Origin: Trichoplax adhaerens
Lineage: Eukaryota; Placozoa; Uniplacotomia; Trichoplacea; Trichoplacidae
Direction: 5' to 3'
DNA length: 64,000 nt
Assembly (NCBI RefSeq): GCF_000150275.1
Contig: NW_002060944.1
Coordinates: forward strand, 3,614-67,613
A model generated the notes under the pieces. The model was not told where the DNA came from. It did no database searches and worked only from the letters and a program-made list of their open reading frames with translations. Every line of letters begins with the position of its first letter. The stretch's first letter is position 1. The position numbers and the translations under genes are program-made. Below, in pieces: positions 27,301 to 36,300 of this stretch.

Positions 27301-30300
27301 TGGAAATCCCTTGTACTCTGTAGCTGATCTACCTTTAGGCAACTTCAAAATTCTTCAATACTTGTAAAAGAATTTACTAAATAATTTAATGCTTGAATGT
27401 TATTCTTAAAAATCGAAGCAGAATTGCGGTATATAACAATGATATCAGCATAACTTTATAACCTTATCTATTTCAATAGGGGACTATCGAAAAATAAATT
27501 GCGAAGCCTTAAAATTGCATGTCAATCGAACTTTACCAGCGACATTTTTAAATTGTAAATTGATATATTTCCTGATATTAATCTTGGCAAAATTTGAAAC
27601 CAATGAAGCATTATTTCACATACGTTTAAAATCATTAATAACAAAATTTTACTATAGAAATATCCTTTGCTAAGTTGCATTTGCCCTCATCAAAAACTGT
27701 ACTCAAGTTTAATCATACAATATTTGCGAACTGCTTTAACTGTTGCAGTTATGATAAAATAGTTGATACTTATAATAAACCATAGCAGTCGTATTTACTA
27801 TAAAAAAAATCCGGTATCAACATATTTATTTTTTCTGTCATAGGGATTTATCCAATAACTTGATGACTGAAATTCGAATTCCTAAATGTTTTCAATGCCT
27901 ACATCATATGTAAATTGATTTATTAGTAAATTTTTTAGTTGTATATTAAATAAAAATTGATTTATTCTGACAAAATAGAGCATCCATTGTTCTTTGGTAT
28001 ACATGTATTGTCGAGTTATGAAGTTTTCTAAACGTCGATATTTCTTGTGATATTAATTATGCCGAAATATATTTCAGCAACATCTCCAACAACAGAATTA
28101 ACAATCCTAGAAGTATATCTCTAAGCAAAATTTCTTGCACTTCATCAATGTAAGTCTTTCTCTTACCAGAATCAAAGCACCTTGTTCTCATTCGTTTTCG
28201 CTTTATAGTAAATTCCAATACCATGAAAAATTTGTATAAATCAGTGTATATTGATTCAATGTAATTCAACTTATTTAGGACAACATTATATAAATTTCAG
28301 TTTATCATCCACAATCATAAGCGTTAACTTTTATAACTAATGGTAATAAATTTTATATTTTATTTTAATCCGTTTAATTATTTTCTAGCGATATTAGTCA
28401 AAATAGAATCACTAGACTTGAGTCAGATATATTTTCTTCGCTTGAAGAGCCGCTATTAATCAGTGTCCTGTAAGTATTTATACATTCTATTTTACAGTAA
28501 GATGCAGTACTGCAAATGTTATCATAGATCATGCCTTGACCTTTTTCTCGCGTCTTGTTTTTGTTACACGTTCTTAAAACAGGAACATGTCCAGCAATCG
28601 TTTAGAGTATGTTAAATCTAAAGTGCTTCAACCAATATCAGGCTTAACGGAGCTGTACGTGTACATACTAACTAAGCTGTATGATACAGCACTAATAATA
28701 CTGAATACTAATTTTTACATGCATAAAATAAAATTTTATCAATCTATTAAGCTACTAACCGTTGTTTAGCATAATTATAAGAATAATATCCATTTAATAT
28801 AGCAGTTATAAATAGTACAAAACAAAACTGTAAAATCATAAACATATTTTTACTTATAAGAAGTATTAGTATTACAACTGATAAATATAAATAGCTAAAA
28901 ATTAGATATGTTTCAAAAATTATGTGACATATTAACCTTCGCTTTGATATAATTAGAAACATTCATGATAATCGTCTCGAAACATTAGATTTTATTCAAT
29001 TATTTCATCAACTGAATAGACTGTAAGTATTACTAGGTCTTCATGTTAAGTAATCTAGCTAATCTATACTTATATTTATATAACGATCTTAGCAATACTC
29101 ATAGTTTTGCCATCATATGTACATTTATCTACTATCAAATTAGTGTGGTCTCCAGAAATCGAGTTACGGATTTAAAAAGTAGCTATTTTAAAAACTCCAA
29201 GAATTTAACACATCTGTAAGAATTTATAATATATACTTTCTTGAATACAAGTGTAATAAATTACTGAAATTCACTGCGAATAGTAGCTACCTTGTAATCC
29301 AGAATAACATACTACATTCGTATAAATAACATTTTACGAAACTGAACGGTAATCCTTCTAAATCTCTATAAGATATTTAAGCTATAACAAGCTCCAATCT
29401 CTTAGAAATAGAACATTTATCAAGAGCGACAATATTCTATACCTGTAAGTTTATTGAGATTTATTGCATGTATAGAGTCTATGACAGCATAGACATGTTA
29501 TGAAAGGAATTTATTTTTGTAATTTTACCTCACTAGACAACATATATAACATTATTTCGGATCGATTTACTTTTTTAATCTGTCCTTATAGACAATTAGA
29601 TCATAACAAAATTTCGATAGTAGAAAATGAAGCATTTCTCGGTTTATCAAACTTGCTAACGCTGTATGTTATCGATTTTTACCTTTTAATGTGACACAAA
29701 CATATCCACTTTGTCGGTTATTTTATAAAAACAATAGCTTCATGAGACATGACGTTTAATCTACTAGGGACATCAGCTATAACCACATTATTTCATTGAA
29801 TGGGATATTTCCTCAAGATTTACACCGCCTAAATTCGCTGTATGGTAGCATTATGCAGTATTTATTCTATATTATTATTTACGCTAACTAGTTCTATTGT
29901 TAGACTTCATATAAAATGTAGAAACACCTGTAAACTGAATCTTTAATTGAAATTAGATATATAGCTGCTTAAAACAAAGAATACAACGATATTTTCACTT
30001 AGAATTTAATTTAAATGCTTATTTTCACTTCACTATTTAAAGTAACTGTGATGGAAATCAAATCTCTTCTATAGCTGGAGCTCCATTTTATAATTTAACA
30101 AAACTGACTAAATTGTATGTTTCATTATAAACTCTTCAGTCTATCAATATCAAGATTTAGTTAAGATTACTACTATACTAAACTGAATAATTTTTAAATA
30201 TCATAACATACCAATGAGCAAACTCTTCTTCTAGATCATTGAATCAAAATCACCTACAAGAAATTGCTAGTGACGGTTTTAGTAATCTGATTAGCCTGCG

Positions 30301-33300
30301 TTTACTGTAAGTATAGAACCTAAATTATTTATCGTATATAGAATCGACTAAATTGACTAAATATCAACTAAGCTATAGTCCAAAGTTACTTACTTAATCT
30401 TTACTGAATCTTTTCGTCTACATTTTGTAAGAACAGCTCGATAAATTATAATAAACTTACCCGCTTATCTTGTGAGTCCATTTTTGAAACCATTTATGAT
30501 CTGTAAGTGACATAGCTAATAAATTCATGTCAATTTGTAGTATTTTAAGTCATAATACGGCTATAGAGGCATTTAAGTAAGTTACTGCCAATAAATTGCC
30601 TGGTACTATTTCAAATTTATTCGATTGCAATACATTAGCGATAGTGCAGTGCTGTACTTTTCGCATTGGTTTGGCTTTCCTTACGCGTTGCATTTGAAAT
30701 TATTCGTTGTAGTGCAGCATCTCTTTTTTAATAATTAAGGAGAGGACAATCAAAACACTGAAAATATAATTAACGCGCTATCAAGAAGATATATTCACAG
30801 AAGTTTTTATACACTTTGTTCAAGATAAAATCAATTCGTAATGATAATTAAACTAAATGTAATCAAACAAGTTTCAAGGCGAAACATTATTCGATGTGTT
30901 TACACAGAGAATTGTTGTCGTCTTACTTAAAATAAATATACATCATAGTAATATTTACCTTCTTTATTGTATACATTCAGGAGGATAACTCATAACAATA
31001 TATCCTACATCTCTCACAGTTGTAACAAAACATTTGGCAGTTTATCACAGAGAATGTAAGTTATAATTAAGACTTTATCATTTTAAAACTTAAGCCAGTA
31101 TTAAGATATAAAAAAAATTAAATGCTGTATATGGAGTTATATATTTGTGATTAACCGATTATAAAAATCCAAAACTGGTAAAGAATTAGGACTTTATCAG
31201 ATCTTCATAATAAGATAATCTATGCAAAGCTCTATTCCAACCAAATACAACTACTAAGCACTTTTAGAAATAACCATTAGAATAATTTAAGTAGCTAGCT
31301 TGTATACTTATCGTAGCGTTCATAGCTATAATCAGCATAACATTCTACCTTATTTACTTATATCTAGATTATTATTAGTAATAATATTTTACAGCGAACT
31401 ATTAATCCAACATAGAAACTACTAGAGTAATTACATAGTGTCACTAAACAGCTTTAGTGATCTGGGTTGAACTGATCTATCTACTCTAATTAATCACAAA
31501 CTAACTCCAGTACGTGTTCTGTTCGGAAATTTCCAATAGTAGATAGTTGAGATAGACGACAAGGGTTCAGACAAATTAAGTCTTATTTATTATAAGCTAC
31601 TTCGTAAATTAGTACTAGTGTACTCTACAATAGTCTTAGCTGCAAACAAGGAGCATCAAGCTCCATAAGGCATAGACATTATTTCTATCCGTTAGAGTAC
31701 GATGAACTAACCATATTCTAATATGAATTCGTTACAGTGTTATACGGTGTAATATCCAGATTAGAGTAGAAAGATCTATTGCAATTCAAATTACTGTGAT
31801 TGCAACTTACTTATGGTAGATTGTAGATCATCGTGGGCATGTTCCGCGATAGGACATATTGTAATCTGACCATTTCTTATTAGTCATTAGATGTCTATGT
31901 TCGCAAATACTGTTGTCTTTATTAGATAGCCGTAGATAAAATTAGCTTTTGATTCATTAGAAGATTTCAACGTTAATATTACTATCTAGAATTTCTAAAC
32001 TACTGTAAAAGAGTATAGAAATGCCTCATATCGTACAATAAAGTTAGTTCTTTACATTAGTGTTCACCATGAAATACTGTACAAGTGTCACAAACCTGCT
32101 TCGTGACAAAGATAATGTAAAACAAATCTCTAAATTACTGTAGTCTCCGGTATTTAGTGTCCCTGAACTATCTCAGAAGAATTTAAATGCCTTCGCTTCT
32201 ACGTTATACAACTGTAGAACTCTGCTTTATTTAACTATCTGCCGAGCTTAAATACTCTTTGGTAGCTGCTATCATGTATGAGTCATAACGGTTCATGAAA
32301 TTTAGTTCATATTGGATAGCTAAATTAATACAGAAATTATTCATAATCTTAGACATGTACTGAATGATTCTAGATAATTAGATTACAGTATGTCCATACA
32401 CAGAATTATTTATAGTATCCTCTACAATTGAATATCTTCAGAATATTCATCACAAGCGTTACAAGATATAACACTATAATCAATTAACATTAGTTACCTT
32501 ATAAAAACTCTTACTACAGTAAAGCATAATTTATTGCAACAAACTAATAACTACCGTAGTTCTTACTGTAAGTCATTATTAGCTATCTCCATATATAAAT
32601 ATTAACCACTAAATTTAGTCATTTACTCTTCACGATGGTTTGTACCGTAATAACAAGACTTTTATGTCTTTGTGTAGTCTACTAGTATAGGAAAAGTGTT
32701 CCTGATAGGGTGGATGTTGCTCCCTGATACGTGGTTTAGTCAATCGACTTATTGATCCTACATTACGTTATCTTGTTGCAGAGCTGCTGTGTAACAGAAT
32801 TACAGTTCTATTTTTACCTCTGACCCCAACGGTAACTCGATATATTGTATATAGTTATTTGTACTCTGGCATAGAATTTCCACCACAGCCTATGGTCATG
32901 AGCTATCAAATATGTCTCAAGATATCTATAGAAAGCCATACTACTGTACACTTTACTAAACACGGATAATAATCTAAAATTCCAATACTTAGCTATGTTA
33001 CAACATTATAGTTTTATGCCCTATTACTGAGCTAATTCTTTACAGAAAGTAACCTTTCAGTCATCATGTATTATTTTATCTGTCACGAAAGCAGTCTTCG
33101 TGTAATTTATTTTATTTCTATGTAACGTTCTATATATGTTTATATCTCAGAAATATTTACGGTTTCCTTAATTGTAACTCTAGTAGCTAACAAAGAATAT
33201 ATTAGTAATCCTTACTTTAAGATCAGATAGACTAAGATAGTAATTACCAACTAGTTGAAATAGATTGTATCTATAACCTCCAATAATGTTAAGGTTAAAA

Positions 33301-36300
33301 ATACAATTTCTAAGTTTAGACGAAATATCTTATTAAGATAGCCTAATATGTGTTTTTAAACTATTATTAAGGATTGGATAATTAATACTGAAAATACAAT
33401 AAATTTGATAGGATTAGACTGTGTTTAATCTGTACTAATAGAGGTTCTAATTAAAAGCTAAAGCTGTTACTAGCTCGTAATATTATGTTATACGTATATG
33501 AGGTAGAAGTTTACAAAATTACTTTGTCTTCAATTACAGAGATATCAGTTACAATAATTTGGTACGAAATGGAATTAGAGTAGAAGAACAAGTTTTATTT
33601 AAATTATTAAAGCTGCCTCCTGCTATGTAAGTAATTAATAAATGCTAATTATCAGATAATAGGACGCTTCAGTTAATTGCTACCATAAAGTGAAATAATT
33701 TCTGGAGGCTAATTCTTGTTCTTTAAATTTATAAAATGTAAATAGACTTTTGGCAGGAAACAACATTAAATCTATTCCAATGTCATTCTTAAAATGGAAT
33801 CTCTATATCAGAACATTGTGAGTAAATGACATAGCAATAAACTTATAAATAACCGATTGATAATGAGAAGAGAATATTAATAAATCTAAAACTGGTTAAG
33901 AATTTACCGTAAATATAGCAAATCGATAGCTTATTATGATAATGTGTCATCTCGGATACGTAACAAGAACTACAGTTTCTTGTAAACTCCACCTTATTAC
34001 GTAAGATTATGTTCGTCTCACAACCACCAAGAAATATCTGACTGCAATCAGACTATCCAAATTATCACAGCGATACTCATGATTTATATACAATTCGCCA
34101 CGCAATGATCTTCCTTCGAATACAATCATATCGTACCAATTAAGTTACAAGACCATATCTAAATTTACTAATGCGCTATCAACTCATAATTCGCACTTCT
34201 AATTTAAAGTGTCACAATACAAATTTCACAGTACTAAGATACTTAGCGCTATCTATTATTGTCTCAGAATCTCAATATAAGCATCTTAATACAATTACTA
34301 CAATAAGTACTGTAAACATCTTGCACAAATAGTCAGTTAAGATAATCTTACACTCTTACTTACAGTTTAATTTAAACTATTCTCATACAATCTTGAATAG
34401 TAATTTAAGCTATATTTGGTGCTGCACTACACTTATACTACAAATTATCTTCGCTAACATCATTGAAATGTTGCTAAGATAATGATAGAGATCTGCTTAC
34501 TAATTAAGGTGATCTCCATGGCATGCTATCAAAAATGATTTGTACGAATAATATTTATTGAAAAAATATTAATGTTAAAAATTGTACAGCTTATGTGAAG
34601 TCTTTTTCTTGCAAATCAGAAGTAATCTTAACGATTATCCTATTATGTTCTCAATCTCTAGTTCTATTGGTAGTAATAATATGTCACTATCTGCAATTGA
34701 ACAAGCTATGCGAGGTCTTTATATCGCCGATGTATGCGTACCACCTAAAATCTACCGTTATTTAGAATATTATAGCTGTAACCGTTATTCACTGTAAGTG
34801 AACAAGTTGTCAATAATTCTCACATAACCAGTGATTTACTTACTCCTAATTACACGTCCATAATTCCTACCTATATCTAACGAGCATTGTAATGCCGCTT
34901 TTTGCAAATTATTAATCTTATGCTCTATTTTACGTACGCTTAATTTGATCAGAGACTTAAGCGATAGCAGGCTAAACAAAATTCCTTCTGGCAGCTTCGT
35001 TCACCTTAATGGCTTATTAAGAGTCTTGTAAGTCGATTTAGCTAACCTAAGTTATTAGCTACAGTTTAAAGATCTAAAAAATGCTTAAGCACATACACGT
35101 ATCCCGTTGCTAACTTTCAATTTTATTTTTTAATAATTACATCCGGTGTATGTATCATTGATCAATATTCTTACAACTCGCTTTTGCAATAATACTTAAC
35201 AAAACGTAAATAGCAATAGACCTGAAAATTTTATTCGAGATTGTATCTTACATAAAACTTTCCGCTTATATCTTATTTGCATAACAGAAAATTAAATAAT
35301 AATTATATCAAAACTATTGATGCATCAGCCATATTTCGAGATAGTGACAGCAATTTACGAGAACTGTGAGTTTATTACTTATAATTGTCATGAATAGATA
35401 TCCGAATAGGATTGATAATTTTAATAAAATGATCGGTTTCATACGATATGCCTTTTAAATGTAACGCGGTATGATTATTTCATACGCTAGCGCATAACTG
35501 CTCTCATAAAAGCTGTAGAAATATTGAATGCTGACTGAATATCTATTGCATACTGATTTAGTCATTTGGCCAATAATGAAATATCGAACTTTACTAATCC
35601 AAGCAAAGTGCAATTCGTTGCCTTAAGATTACTGTAAAGTAAAACATTTCCTGTAGACTAGTTTTATAAATTATAGAATTATAATAGTACTAATCAGGCC
35701 ATATTTTATTTACTATATAGCAATTTAACTCGAAACAGACTGGCTAATATCTGCGGAAGATCGGAGTTATTAGGAGTTGCTTCCAATTTATTGGAAATGT
35801 AAATTGCCATTTTCCAATATATTCTTTGTTAGAATAACATAAATCTGATATTCAGTTTGCTTGCAAATCTACAGATATTTAGATTTCAATCAAATTAGAG
35901 TGCTAAAACCTAGATGCTTTGGCACCCTCTTCAAGTTACAGACACTGTGTGTGTTATCATTAATAATAATTTAGGGAATGATAGAATTATTTTCATTTGG
36001 TATAGATAGCATCTTTAATTTATAGACTATAGATGAAGTCTAGTAGTTTAAATAGTAATACTTATTCCTTTCACTTATCTACTGAGTCAATACATCGTAC
36101 ATTTCTTAATTATTTCTTTCAGATCCATCAAATCGAATCCATTAGTAACTTTACAGGATATCTCATTTTATGGTTCTACAACGTTAGGCTCAGTGTAAGC
36201 TGTCATGTTTTATTAATTAAGTTCTATAACAGTTTCTTAATTTTTAATAACATCTTGTAGTAAATTTTGTAAGTGAATATTCTATTTTTATCACTCAACA

